Assembly: GCA_002304445.1 (NCBI GenBank)
Contig: NEVA01000002.1
Coordinates: 62,001 to 126,000 of the forward strand
Length of the DNA: 64,000 nucleotides
Reading direction: 5' to 3'
Source: Opitutia bacterium Tous-C4FEB
GTDB lineage: Bacteria; Verrucomicrobiota; Verrucomicrobiia; Opitutales; Opitutaceae
The number at the start of each line of letters is the position of its first letter. Positions within the stretch are counted from its first letter, which is position 1. The translations under genes were made by a program, and so were the position numbers. The notes under the pieces are model-generated. The model was not told the origin of the DNA. It was given only the letters and a program-made list of their open reading frames with translations, and made no database searches. Positions 1-8,237 of this stretch are shown here, in pieces.

Positions 1-540
1 GACGCGGTGTGTGTTGACGAGATCAAGGACGCGGTCGAAGTGGCGGGTGTCTTCGAAGCCGATCCGCATCTTGACGGTGAAAAGGCCGGGGCACGCGGCG
101 CGGAGGGCGGCGAGGATCTCGCCGATTTTTTCAGGGTCGCGCAAAAGGCCGCCGCCGACGTTTTTCTTGTAAACTTTGGGCGCAGGGCAGCCGAGGTTGA
201 GATCGATGCCGGCGATGGGGTGCGAGAGCAGGTCGGCGACGGTGCGGGTGAGGTGCGTAATGTCTTCACCGATGAGCTGGGCGAAGACGGGACGACCGGT
301 GGCGTTCTCGTCGATGGAGCGGAGAATGTGTTTTTCCGGGCGGGACATCGAGTGGACGCGGAGAAACTCGGTGAAGAAATAGTCGGGAGCGCCGTAGTGG
401 GCGACGACGCCCATGAAGGCGAGGTCGGTGACGTCCTGCATCGGGGCGAGCGCGGTCAGCGGCTGGCCGGGAACGATCCGGGTTGGCAGGGACGTGGCGG
501 GCGGGGTGGGGACCGCCGCGGGGGAGGCGGGCGCGGTCAC
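1..540 (-). CDS. dus: tRNA-dihydrouridine synthase, C-terminus cut by window edge
   Basis: This gene encodes a flavin enzyme that reduces uridine to dihydrouridine in the tRNA D loop. The 180 visible codons form the N-terminal part of a TIM barrel, with an early LAPMQDVTD segment and the catalytic-cysteine region NLGCPAPKVYKKNVGGG followed by LLRDPEKI. The start is a GTG at 540-538 that overlaps the TGA of the upstream nuclease gene (GTGA), which suggests translational coupling. An ATG at 441 lies inside the conserved segment and would remove it, so it is unlikely to be the start. The subfamily (DusA, B or C) cannot be decided from this half. The rest of the gene lies to the left of position 1. 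Confidence 0.88.
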   Translation of the reverse strand, partial: MTAPASPAAVPTPPATSLPTRIVPGQPLTALAPMQDVTDLAFMGVVAHYGAPDYFFTEFLRVHSMSRPEKHILRSIDENATGRPVFAQLIGEDITHLTRTVADLLSHPIAGIDLNLGCPAPKVYKKNVGGGLLRDPEKIGEILAALRAACPGLFTVKMRIGFEDTRHFDRVLDLVNTHRV

Positions 541-1007
541 TTGTCGTCGCCGGAGTCGTTTTCTTCGGCCTGCTGCTTGAGCACGCGTTCCAAGACTTCG
601 GACATGTCGTCGACGCCGGCAAAAACCGCGCGGGCAACGTAGAGGGGGCGCTTGTGTTGGAGCGCGAGGACGATGGAATCGCTGGGGCGGGCGTCGATCT
701 CGATGAGTTTGCGGCCGAGCTCGTTCTCCATGTGGAGCAAGATGCGGGCGAAATAAGTGCCCTCGCGAGCGTCGTTGATCAGGACGTGCTCGAGCTTGGC
801 CCCGAGGCCGAGGAGGATGCTGGCGATGAGATCGTGGGTGAGCGGACGCTCCTTCTTTTCGCCCTTGAGCGACATCTGGATCGCGTTGCCGACGGAGTGA
901 TCGACGTAGATGACGAAGGTTTTCTCTTCGTTGCCGAGGAATACGGCGCAGCCGTTGGCGGTGGGCATGACGCCCTTGATGGCGACGGTAACGACGTCTG
1001 GTTTCAT
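537..1007 (-). CDS. Bifunctional nuclease family protein (DUF151)
   Basis: A 156-residue cytosolic protein of the BFN/DUF151 family. The family is named for plant and bacterial members reported to have RNase and DNase activity; its bacterial role is poorly defined. Family-typical stretches are MKPDVVTVAIKGVMPT at the start, VFLGNEEKTFVIYVDHSVG near residue 25, and IEIDARPSDSIVLAL near residue 105, where the Asp-Ala-Arg-Pro-Ser-Asp core lies. A charged tail (EENDSGDDK) ends the protein. An in-frame extension to 1301 is possible but reads as unlike coding sequence, so the ATG at 1007 is chosen. It is coupled to the downstream dus gene by a GTGA overlap. Confidence 0.85.
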   Translation of the reverse strand: MKPDVVTVAIKGVMPTANGCAVFLGNEEKTFVIYVDHSVGNAIQMSLKGEKKERPLTHDLIASILLGLGAKLEHVLINDAREGTYFARILLHMENELGRKLIEIDARPSDSIVLALQHKRPLYVARAVFAGVDDMSEVLERVLKQQAEENDSGDDK

Positions 1008-1059
1008 GAGAAAAGAGAGCCTGCCGCGGCGGAAGAAAAGCGCAAGCCGCAGGGTGGGG

Positions 1060-1911
1060 TCATTCGAAACCAAGGAGGCTGATACCGTGCTGCTTCGCGG
1101 CAGCGAGGACAGCGGGTTTTTCGAGCATGATGACTCGGCTGGTTTCGAGGGCGGCAGCGGTGATGCCGGCGGCGCGCATCGTCTCAAGAGTGCGCAGACC
1201 AAAACAAGGGACATCGAACCGGAAATCTTGGCGGGTCTTGACCGTTTTGACGAACAAGGTCTGGTCGGTCTTGAGGGTGCCGGCGCGGGTGAGCATGGCA
1301 TCGGTGCCCTCGTAGGCCTCGACGGCGAGAACGGTACCTTTGCGAACGACGCACCCTTGGCCGATATCGAGCCGGGCGCATTCGCGGGCGATCTGGATAC
1401 CGTGATCGATGTAGTCCTGCTCGATGGGAAAACTGCGTCCGGTCATGCTGCCGGAGGTGGCGAGTTGGTCGTCGAGAAAGGAGCGGGCGTCGAGCAGAGT
1501 GACGCCGATACCGGAGATTTCCTCGGCGATGGCGCCAAAAATGGTTTCGGCGTTGCGGCGCTTGAGCGAGGCGAGGATGCGGATGGCTTTCAGGTCGGGG
1601 TGAAGGCCGTTGAAAAGTTTCCGCGGCGAAATCTGGCCGGCCATGATAGCGTTGGCGGCACCGAAATCTTTGAGGGCGCGGAGCATTTTCCCGATCTGGC
1701 CGACGAGAATTTTGCGCTGCTCGTCGGGAGTGAAAGAGGCGATGAGCTCGGGGGCGGTTTCTTCTTCGAACGCGACCAAACGCAGGGGAACCCCCGCGCG
1801 GCGGACGGCGTTGGCGATAAGCTGCGGGTAGATGCCTTGGCCGGCGATCAGGGCAATGGGGCGGGTTCGGTCGAAATTGGACGGAAGAAAATTGGATAAT
1901 GGGGTGGGCAC
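1060..1911 (-). CDS. lpxI: UDP-2,3-diacylglucosamine pyrophosphatase LpxI
   Basis: LpxI hydrolyses UDP-2,3-diacylglucosamine to lipid X and UMP in lipid A synthesis, replacing LpxH in many bacteria. Family features are the N-terminal ALIAGQGIYPQLIANAVRRAG Rossmann-like segment, the MAGQISPRKLF motif, the EEISGIGVTLLDAR segment, and the C-terminal active-site region with VEAYEGTDAM and KTRQDFRFDVPCFG. A GTG start at 1911 gives 283 residues, close to the family norm; an ATG at 1983 would add 24 residues of low conservation. It implies that this organism makes lipid A. It lies between bfn and leuS on the same strand. Confidence 0.88.
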   Translation of the reverse strand: MPTPLSNFLPSNFDRTRPIALIAGQGIYPQLIANAVRRAGVPLRLVAFEEETAPELIASFTPDEQRKILVGQIGKMLRALKDFGAANAIMAGQISPRKLFNGLHPDLKAIRILASLKRRNAETIFGAIAEEISGIGVTLLDARSFLDDQLATSGSMTGRSFPIEQDYIDHGIQIARECARLDIGQGCVVRKGTVLAVEAYEGTDAMLTRAGTLKTDQTLFVKTVKTRQDFRFDVPCFGLRTLETMRAAGITAAALETSRVIMLEKPAVLAAAKQHGISLLGFE

Positions 1912-2299
1912 GGGAGAGGCCGAAAGGTTGCGCGAGCGTTGTGGTGGAATGAAGCCAAATGCAGGACGAGAAAAACGCCACACGGAGGGTGGGGCGTAAA
2001 GGGCTGGGGCGGCGCCGACGGGCGCAAATGCGTCGATCAGCTTTGAGCGCCGTAGTACTTCTTGTAGCTGCTATAGTAGCGGTGATTCGAATAATACGCG
2101 ATGCGCCGTCACTCCGAGTCTGGAATCTTGACGATTTGAATGGCGTTTTCCCGGCTGGGTGCGGGGCGGCAGATCTTTTCTCATGGTAGGGCCTCACCTT
2201 GCATGAGGCCGTCCACTCTGTGGAGCCCGAAAAAGATGTGAAATTTCCCGTTGCGACCAGGGTTTTTCCTCAGGCTAGGCAGGGCGCATAACTACGTAC
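1912..2299. other. Intergenic stretch between leuS and lpxI
   Basis: About 390 bases with no convincing full gene. On the minus strand a 7-bp hairpin (2190-2196 with 2204-2210, 7-base loop) lies 90 bases after the leuS stop but lacks a T-run, so it is a weak terminator candidate. Also on the minus strand, 2037-2111 holds 23 open codons rich in tyrosine (pattern YY..HRYYSSYKKYYG) ending in TGA but without a start codon, which looks like the relic of a gene tail. A plus-strand reading frame at 1959-2189 contains one hydrophobic stretch but has no family resemblance. Confidence 0.4.
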
Positions 2300-4873
2300 C
2301 TAGGCGACCACCAAGTTCAGAATCTTGCCGGGAACGTAAATAATTCGGACGATGGATTTGCCCTCAAGGTGCGGCGCGACCTTGGCATTGGCTTGGGCAA
2401 GAGCGACGGCGGTGTCTTGGGCGAGGCCAACGGGCACGAGTTGGTCGCCGCGGTGTTTGCCGTTCACTTGGAAAACGAGCTTCACATCGGTTGTGACCAA
2501 CCTTGTCGGGTCGTAAACGGGCCACGGCGCGCGCTGGATCGAGCCGGAACCGCCGAGGCGGGCCCAAAGTTCTTCGGCAAGGTGCGGCGCGAACGGGGCG
2601 AGTAATTGCAGAAACGTAAGAACGGCGGCGCGGCTCACCTGCGGCGCTTTTTGCAGCGCGTTGGAGAAGATCATCATCGAAGAAATCGCGGTGTTGAAGC
2701 GCATGGCCTCGATATCGTCGCCGACCTTTTTGATGGTCTCGTGGAGAAGTTTGGTGAACTCGGGCGAGTCGGCGAAGGCAGGGTCGGTGGCGATCTTGGG
2801 GTTTACCGAACCCTCGGCGTTCAGACATTCGCGCCAGATTTTGTGCAGGAAGCGGTGGACGCCCTCGATCTGCTGCATGGACCAGGGTTTCATCGCTTCG
2901 AGCGGGCCGAGGAACATGAGATAGAGCCGAAGGGTATCGGTGCCGTGGGAGGCGATGATGGTGTCCGGGCTGACCACGTTGCCGCGGCTCTTGGACATTT
3001 TTTCGCCGTCCTCCCCGAGGATGATGCCCTGGTGGAAAAGTTTGGTGAAGGGTTCGGCCTGCGGCACGACCCCGAGGTCGAAGAGCACTTTGTGCCAGAA
3101 ACGTGCGTAAAGCAGATGGAGCACCGCGTGCTCGGCGCCGCCCACGTAAAGGTCGGGCACGCCCCAATAGTTTAAGGCCTCGGGCGAAGCAAAGGCGTCG
3201 GCGTTGGCGGGGTCGGTAAATCGCAGATAATACCAGCACGAGCCGGCCCATTGCGGCATGGTGTTAGTCTCCCGACGGGCACGAATCCACGCGTCGCCGG
3301 CCGGACACGGCTCGGTGGCGGATACGGCGGCACCGGTCGTGACATTGAGCCAGATCTCAAGCCACGGCGTCTCGTTGGCGAGGGGGCTTTCGCCGTTAGC
3401 ACTCGGGAGGTAGGATTGCACGCTCGGCAGCTCGAGCGGGAGCGCTTGCGCGGGGAGGGGGAGGGCGAAGAGTGTCACTCCGCCCTCGGAGAAGGTGACC
3501 GGTCGAGCCGGTAAATCTTTGCGCAGCAACTCAGCCTTGCGGTAGTCGGTCTCGCTGATCCAAGCGATGGGGAACGGCTCGCCCCAGTAGCGCTGCCGCG
3601 AGAAAAGCCAGTCGCGGAGCTTGTAGTTGACCGTGGCTTTACCGACCCCGCGTGCGGCGAGATAGGTGGTGATTTTTTTCTTCGCTTCAGGCCAGGTCAG
3701 ACCGTCGTAGCCGGGTGAGTTAACAAGGATGCCGTCCCCCGTGTAAGGGAGTTTTTCGTCTGCATCCGGGCCGGCGATCACGCGGGGGATGGGCAGCGAA
3801 AACTGCTGGGCGAATTCAAAGTCCCGCTCGTCGTGCGCCGGCACGGCCATGATCGCGCCGGTGCCGTAGCCCATGAGCACGTAGTCGGCGATCCAGATGG
3901 GGACGCGCTGGGCGTTGATGGGATTGATCGCGTAGGCGCCGCTAAATACGCCGCTTTTGTCCTTCGCGAGATCGGTGCGTTCGAGGTCGCTCTTGCCGGC
4001 GGCTTTCTGGCGGTAAACGGCGACGGCGTTCTTTTGCTCGGCCGTGGTGAGCAGGTCCACAAGCGGGTGTTCGGGTGCGAGCACCATGTAGGTGCAGCCA
4101 AAGAGCGTGTCCGGCCGGGTGGTGAAAATCTTCAGCGGACCGAGTGCCTTGTTTTCGAGCTCGAAGAGAATCTCGGCGCCTTCGCTGCGGCCGATCCAAG
4201 CTTCCTGCATGCGCTTGGTCGATTCGGGCCAATCGACGTCTTTGAGGTCGGCGAGCAGGCGTTCGGCGTAGGCGGTGATGCGCAGGACCCATTGGCGGAG
4301 GTTGCGGCGTTCGACGGGAAAGCCGCCGACTTCGCTCTTTCCGTCGACGACTTCCTCATTGGCGAGAACCGTGCGGAGCTCGGGGCACCACCAGACGGGA
4401 CGTTCGTCCACGTAGGCGAGTCCGCGGGCAAAAAGTTGCAGGAAGATCCACTGGGTCCACCGGAAATATTTCGGGTCGGTGGTGTCGATCTCACGAGCCC
4501 AGTCGTAGGAGAACCCGAGCGCTTTGATCTGGCGCTTGAAATTGACGATGTTGTTGCGGGTGTTCGATGCCGGATGAGTGCCGGTCTTCACGGCGTGCTG
4601 CTCGGCGGGCAAACCAAAGGCATCCCAGCCGATGGGGTGGAGGACATTGAAGCCTCGGGCGCGTTTATAACGGGCGATGATATCGGTCGCGGTGTAGCCC
4701 TCGGGGTGGCCGATGTGGAGGCCCGCGCCGGACGGATAAGGAAACATGTCGAGCACGTAGTATTTCGGCTTCGACGAGTTTTGCTCGGCCTGGGCGGTGA
4801 GGTTTTCCTCCCAGAAAGATTGCCAGTGGGGCTCGATCTCTAGGAAGTTGTATTCTTTGCACTGAGTAGACAT
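2300..4873 (-). CDS. leuS: Leucyl-tRNA synthetase
   Basis: An 857-residue class I synthetase that charges tRNA-Leu and edits mischarged products. Visible are the HIGH-type signature in DMFPYPSGAGLHIGHPEG, the large CP1 editing insert, the EKMSKSRGNVV (KMSKS) loop, the anticodon-binding helical domain with APFAPHLAEELW, and a C-terminal tail domain. The ATG at 4873 (MSTQCKEYNF) is chosen; nine upstream in-frame codons would run into the divergent protease gene. Only three bases separate this start from the GTG of that protease, so the two promoters must lie within each other's coding region or the starts need revision. Confidence 0.96.
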   Translation of the reverse strand: MSTQCKEYNFLEIEPHWQSFWEENLTAQAEQNSSKPKYYVLDMFPYPSGAGLHIGHPEGYTATDIIARYKRARGFNVLHPIGWDAFGLPAEQHAVKTGTHPASNTRNNIVNFKRQIKALGFSYDWAREIDTTDPKYFRWTQWIFLQLFARGLAYVDERPVWWCPELRTVLANEEVVDGKSEVGGFPVERRNLRQWVLRITAYAERLLADLKDVDWPESTKRMQEAWIGRSEGAEILFELENKALGPLKIFTTRPDTLFGCTYMVLAPEHPLVDLLTTAEQKNAVAVYRQKAAGKSDLERTDLAKDKSGVFSGAYAINPINAQRVPIWIADYVLMGYGTGAIMAVPAHDERDFEFAQQFSLPIPRVIAGPDADEKLPYTGDGILVNSPGYDGLTWPEAKKKITTYLAARGVGKATVNYKLRDWLFSRQRYWGEPFPIAWISETDYRKAELLRKDLPARPVTFSEGGVTLFALPLPAQALPLELPSVQSYLPSANGESPLANETPWLEIWLNVTTGAAVSATEPCPAGDAWIRARRETNTMPQWAGSCWYYLRFTDPANADAFASPEALNYWGVPDLYVGGAEHAVLHLLYARFWHKVLFDLGVVPQAEPFTKLFHQGIILGEDGEKMSKSRGNVVSPDTIIASHGTDTLRLYLMFLGPLEAMKPWSMQQIEGVHRFLHKIWRECLNAEGSVNPKIATDPAFADSPEFTKLLHETIKKVGDDIEAMRFNTAISSMMIFSNALQKAPQVSRAAVLTFLQLLAPFAPHLAEELWARLGGSGSIQRAPWPVYDPTRLVTTDVKLVFQVNGKHRGDQLVPVGLAQDTAVALAQANAKVAPHLEGKSIVRIIYVPGKILNLVVA

Positions 4874-4876
4874 CGC

Positions 4877-6238
4877 GTGAATCATTCCACAGTTAGCCAA
4901 TCAACTTTTCGGTCAATCCTCGCGTTCGTGCTGTGCTACGCCGGCGGTTTGGCGCTGCCGGCAACGGCGGCAATGAGCCGGGGATTTAATCAACTGCTTG
5001 AAGCGGTCGTGCGCATCGATGTGCGGGAAGTCGTGTTCGAAAGCGGCGCGCGGCGATATTCCGCCGGCATCGGCTCCGGGGTGATTCTTTCGGCCGATGG
5101 GTTGGTTTTGACCAACGCTCACGTGGTCAGTCCCCGGGCGGTCGAACTCAGCATCACCCTGTCCAATCTGGAACGCGTGGGCGCGACGCTCGTGGGTTGG
5201 GACCATTGGACTGATCTGGCGGTGCTTCGGATCGATGTCGCCGATGCTCGGCGCCGCGGCCTGAAGTTCGCCACGGCCGAGTTTGGGGATAGCGCCAAGC
5301 TCTTCCCGGGGCAGACCGTTTTCGCCGTCGGCACGCCCCACGGTCTGACGCGCACGGTGACGCGCGGAATCATTTCCAACAACAACCGCTACTTCGAGGA
5401 CAGCACCGGCGTGGGCGGCTACGAAACGGGCGCGTTCAACACGTGGCTTCAAACCGACGCCGCCATCAACCCGGGCAACTCCGGCGGGCCACTGGTCACC
5501 GAAGAAGGGCGGGTGGTGGGTATCAGTTCGCGAGGTTACCTTGGGGCCAACAATCTCGGGTTTGCGATCCCTTCGGCGATTGCCCAAAAAATCGTGACCG
5601 GCCTCGTTCGTGACGGCGCGATTACCCGCAGCACAATCGGCTTGGTGCCGGCTGCGTTGCAGGACCTCGAAAGCTTTTACGCGCTCGCGCTCAACACCGG
5701 GGTTCTCATCAACAGCGTCGCACCGGGCTCTCCGGCGGCTCGCGCCGGATTGCGGGGCGGAGATATCTTGCTGGCAATCGACGGGGTGAAGGTGGACGGC
5801 CGCTTCCCCGAGCAGCTGCCACCGATTCAAAACCTGATCGCAAGTCGGCCCGTTGGCGACCGCTTGAAACTCACCTATAAACGGGGCGGGCAAACGGCTG
5901 AAGTTGCGGTGATGACCGAGCGGCTCGAAAGCCGGGTGGGTGAGGAATGGGCGCTGGAAAAGTGGGGTCTGAGTGTGAGAAAAGTCTCCCGCACGTTTGC
6001 GCGTGAAAACCAGTTGTCGAGCGACGTCGGGGTCGTGGTCATCGGCGTGCAGGCCGGATTTCCGGCGGAGGTGGCGGGATTGTCGCGCGGCGATGTCATC
6101 ACCAAAATCAACCAGCAACCGGTGGACTCGCTTGAGGTCATAAAGGCCGCCCACGCGGCGTATGAGGTCCAGCCGGCGCCCACGCTCATCGAGGCGCAGC
6201 GGGACCGCCGGGTATCTCTCTACATTCTCAAACCATGA
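4877..6238 (+). CDS. HtrA/DegP-like serine protease with two PDZ domains
   Basis: A 453-residue secreted S1C protease for envelope protein quality control. A Sec signal peptide covers about residues 1-32 (hydrophobic SILAFVLCYAGG, Ala-rich cleavage region). The trypsin-like domain has the full catalytic triad: His82 in LTNAHVV, Asp113 in WTDLAVLRID and Ser202 in GNSGGPLV. PDZ domains follow at about 255-345 and 365-450. The start is a GTG three bases from the divergent leuS ATG; no later start keeps the signal peptide. The stop overlaps the next start (ATGA), and the next gene is an inactive paralogue, so the two proteins are probably made together and may form a mixed complex. Confidence 0.92.
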   Translation: MNHSTVSQSTFRSILAFVLCYAGGLALPATAAMSRGFNQLLEAVVRIDVREVVFESGARRYSAGIGSGVILSADGLVLTNAHVVSPRAVELSITLSNLERVGATLVGWDHWTDLAVLRIDVADARRRGLKFATAEFGDSAKLFPGQTVFAVGTPHGLTRTVTRGIISNNNRYFEDSTGVGGYETGAFNTWLQTDAAINPGNSGGPLVTEEGRVVGISSRGYLGANNLGFAIPSAIAQKIVTGLVRDGAITRSTIGLVPAALQDLESFYALALNTGVLINSVAPGSPAARAGLRGGDILLAIDGVKVDGRFPEQLPPIQNLIASRPVGDRLKLTYKRGGQTAEVAVMTERLESRVGEEWALEKWGLSVRKVSRTFARENQLSSDVGVVVIGVQAGFPAEVAGLSRGDVITKINQQPVDSLEVIKAAHAAYEVQPAPTLIEAQRDRRVSLYILKP

Positions 6239-7623
6239 AACGTTTCTGCCTTTTGATTTTGCTGGTGCTCCCGTGGAGCGTGCGAGCTGCGCCGGATTTG
6301 CCGAGCCTGATGGCCGAGCGCCTGAAGTGCGTGGTCGCCGTCGAATATTTTACGGAAACGGAGACGGAGCGCCGACCGAGTTCCGCGTATGGAGTCGTTA
6401 TTGATGTGCGGGGCACGATTATTTTGCCGGCGGCGGCCGTCGACCCTCGGGTCACTCCGTCCCAATTGAAGGAGTTTAAGGTTTACTTGCCCGGCGATGC
6501 GGCGAGCGCGGCGGCGGTTTATCTCGGGCAGGATGCGTTGACGGGTTGGCATTTTGTGCGGGTTGAGGAACGCTTGCGCGCGCAGTTGGTGCCCATCACG
6601 CGGTTCGTAAGTGAAGGCGGCGCGGTTGAGCCGGCCCTCGCCGAGGTGGTTTGGGGTATTGGGCTGCGTAATAAAGACGAGGACTTCATGCCGTATCTTT
6701 TGCAGGGGAACGTAGCGCTCGTGCAAAATCTGCCGCAACGTACCGCGATCGCCCAGCAGGAGGTCGCTGGTCCCGGTCTGCCGGTTTTCAACCGGGCCGG
6801 TGGTTTTGTCGGGCTCGCGGCGACTTCGTTTGGCCAGACGTTTTTGCAGTTTTCCCGCGCCGAGCGCGGTGGCTCTCCCACGATGTTGATCAATGTGGAG
6901 GAGAGCAGCGCGTTCTATGTGGCCTCAGAGATTTTGCCTTATCTCGGCCGGGTGCCGCAGAGCGTCTATGGTCGGCCCTTGGCTTGGTTGGGGGCCTATG
7001 GTTTTGAGCCGATGGATCGTGAAGTGGCGAAGTTTTTGAAGCTCGAAGCCCAATCTGGAGCGGTCGTAAGCGAAGTCTTGGAGGGCAGTCCAGCCGAGAA
7101 AGCCGGAATGTTGCCGCGAGACATTGTGCTGGCGATCGATGGACAGGCACTCCCCCGGTTCAAGCCGGACCGGGTGGTGGTGAGCTTCGTGGAACGCGAG
7201 GTTGAGCGGCGCCAACCCGGAGCCGGGCTGGCGCTGACGGTGCTGCGCGGCGCGGAACGGGTGGAGCTGAACGTCACGCTCGGGGACGAGCCGAAGCTCA
7301 TGCGGGAAGCGGCTCGAAGCTACTATGACCGGCTCGGCTTTACGGCCCGGGAGTTTGTTTATGGCGACGCGGTGGCCCGCCGGGTGAAGGCAGCGGATGG
7401 GACCGGCGTGATCGCCCACTTTGTTAAGTCGAACAGTCCTGCTTTCATCGCGGGCTTGCGCACGGATGATTGGATCAAAGAAATCGACGGCGTCGAAGTG
7501 AAGACCTTCGCTGCAGCGACGGAGCAGTTGGCCAAAACCGAATCGGATCTTTTGCGGGCGGAGTTCGTGCTTTTGGTCAGCCGGGGTGGAGAAACGGCGG
7601 TGCTGCGCGTGAAACTCAGATAA
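6235..7623 (+). CDS. Catalytically inactive HtrA paralogue (pseudoprotease) with PDZ domains
   Basis: A 462-residue protein with a signal peptide (MKRFCLLILLVLPWSVRAA) and the same layout as the upstream protease, namely a protease-like domain and two PDZ domains (about 250-350 and 370-460). Hand alignment shows that all three catalytic residues are replaced: the His position is Ala67 (IILPAAAV), the Asp position is Gly104 (DALTGWHFVRV) and the Ser position is Pro180 (AGPGLPVFNRAGG). The reading frame is intact and the PDZ domains keep their glycine-rich loops (SPAEKAGMLPRDIVLAIDG), so it looks like a maintained pseudoprotease rather than a decaying gene. The ATGA overlap with the active protease suggests joint expression. 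A scaffold, adaptor or regulatory-subunit role is inferred. Confidence 0.85.
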   Translation: MKRFCLLILLVLPWSVRAAPDLPSLMAERLKCVVAVEYFTETETERRPSSAYGVVIDVRGTIILPAAAVDPRVTPSQLKEFKVYLPGDAASAAAVYLGQDALTGWHFVRVEERLRAQLVPITRFVSEGGAVEPALAEVVWGIGLRNKDEDFMPYLLQGNVALVQNLPQRTAIAQQEVAGPGLPVFNRAGGFVGLAATSFGQTFLQFSRAERGGSPTMLINVEESSAFYVASEILPYLGRVPQSVYGRPLAWLGAYGFEPMDREVAKFLKLEAQSGAVVSEVLEGSPAEKAGMLPRDIVLAIDGQALPRFKPDRVVVSFVEREVERRQPGAGLALTVLRGAERVELNVTLGDEPKLMREAARSYYDRLGFTAREFVYGDAVARRVKAADGTGVIAHFVKSNSPAFIAGLRTDDWIKEIDGVEVKTFAAATEQLAKTESDLLRAEFVLLVSRGGETAVLRVKLR

Positions 7624-7631
7624 TCATTTTT

Positions 7632-8228
7632 ATGTTCACCGGTATTGTTGAGGAAACGGGTCGGGTCGTCGCTTTCGTGGCGGGGGCAAATTCTTGGCGC
7701 CTGCAAATTGCGGCACGTGCGGCGCTTTCGGGCGTTGCGCTCGGGGACAGTATTGCGGTCAACGGGTGCTGCCTGACGGTGGCGGCCTTCGATTCGGAGC
7801 ATTTGTTTTTCGACGTGCTCGAGGAATCGCGGAGGCTCACGAATTTTTCGGAGCTGTCAGCAGGTGCGCCGGTAAACCTGGAGCGCAGCCTCAGGTTCGA
7901 CGGCAAAGTCGGGGGGCACTTTGTTTCGGGCCACGTGGACGGCCTGGGCGTGATCGAGATCCTGGAGTTGCGCGGCAAAGATACGTATCTTCGCGTGAAG
8001 GCACCGGCGGGCAGTGGCCGGTATTTGATCCACAAAGGCAGCATTGCACTTGATGGGATGTCCCTGACGGTTGCCGAAGTGGAGGGCGACGCTTTCGCCG
8101 TCTGGCTGATTCCGACGACTTTGGAGGTTACGAATGTTCGCGCTCGGGGGGTGGGGCAGAGCGTCAATTTGGAATTCGACTTGCTGGGGAAGTATGTCGA
8201 GAGATTGTTGAATATTCGCTCACTCTAG
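7632..8228 (+). CDS. ribE: Riboflavin synthase alpha chain
   Basis: This 198-residue enzyme dismutates two 6,7-dimethyl-8-ribityllumazine molecules into riboflavin and a pyrimidine. It shows the internal duplication of two beta barrels: MFTGIVEETGRV with SIAVNGCCLTV in the N-half, and GHFVSGHVDGLG with SIALDGMSLTV in the C-half. The C-terminal helix for trimerisation (EFDLLGKYVERLL) is present. The ATG at 7632 begins the canonical MFTGI sequence; a longer frame from 7470 only overlaps the pseudoprotease gene. It lies 8 bases after the pseudoprotease gene, so it is probably cotranscribed. No other rib gene is in the window. The symbol is ribE or ribC depending on the convention used. Confidence 0.95.
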   Translation: MFTGIVEETGRVVAFVAGANSWRLQIAARAALSGVALGDSIAVNGCCLTVAAFDSEHLFFDVLEESRRLTNFSELSAGAPVNLERSLRFDGKVGGHFVSGHVDGLGVIEILELRGKDTYLRVKAPAGSGRYLIHKGSIALDGMSLTVAEVEGDAFAVWLIPTTLEVTNVRARGVGQSVNLEFDLLGKYVERLLNIRSL

Positions 8229-8237
8229 CCCGCATTG

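Noticed and set aside
1959-2189. 76-codon plus-strand frame with one hydrophobic stretch
   Set aside because: It has no homology cue and partly overlaps lpxI upstream sequence on the other strand; the hydrophobic segment alone is not enough.
7470-7631. Upstream extension of ribE to 7470
   Set aside because: It overlaps the pseudoprotease end in another frame, and riboflavin synthase starts canonically at MFTGI (7632).
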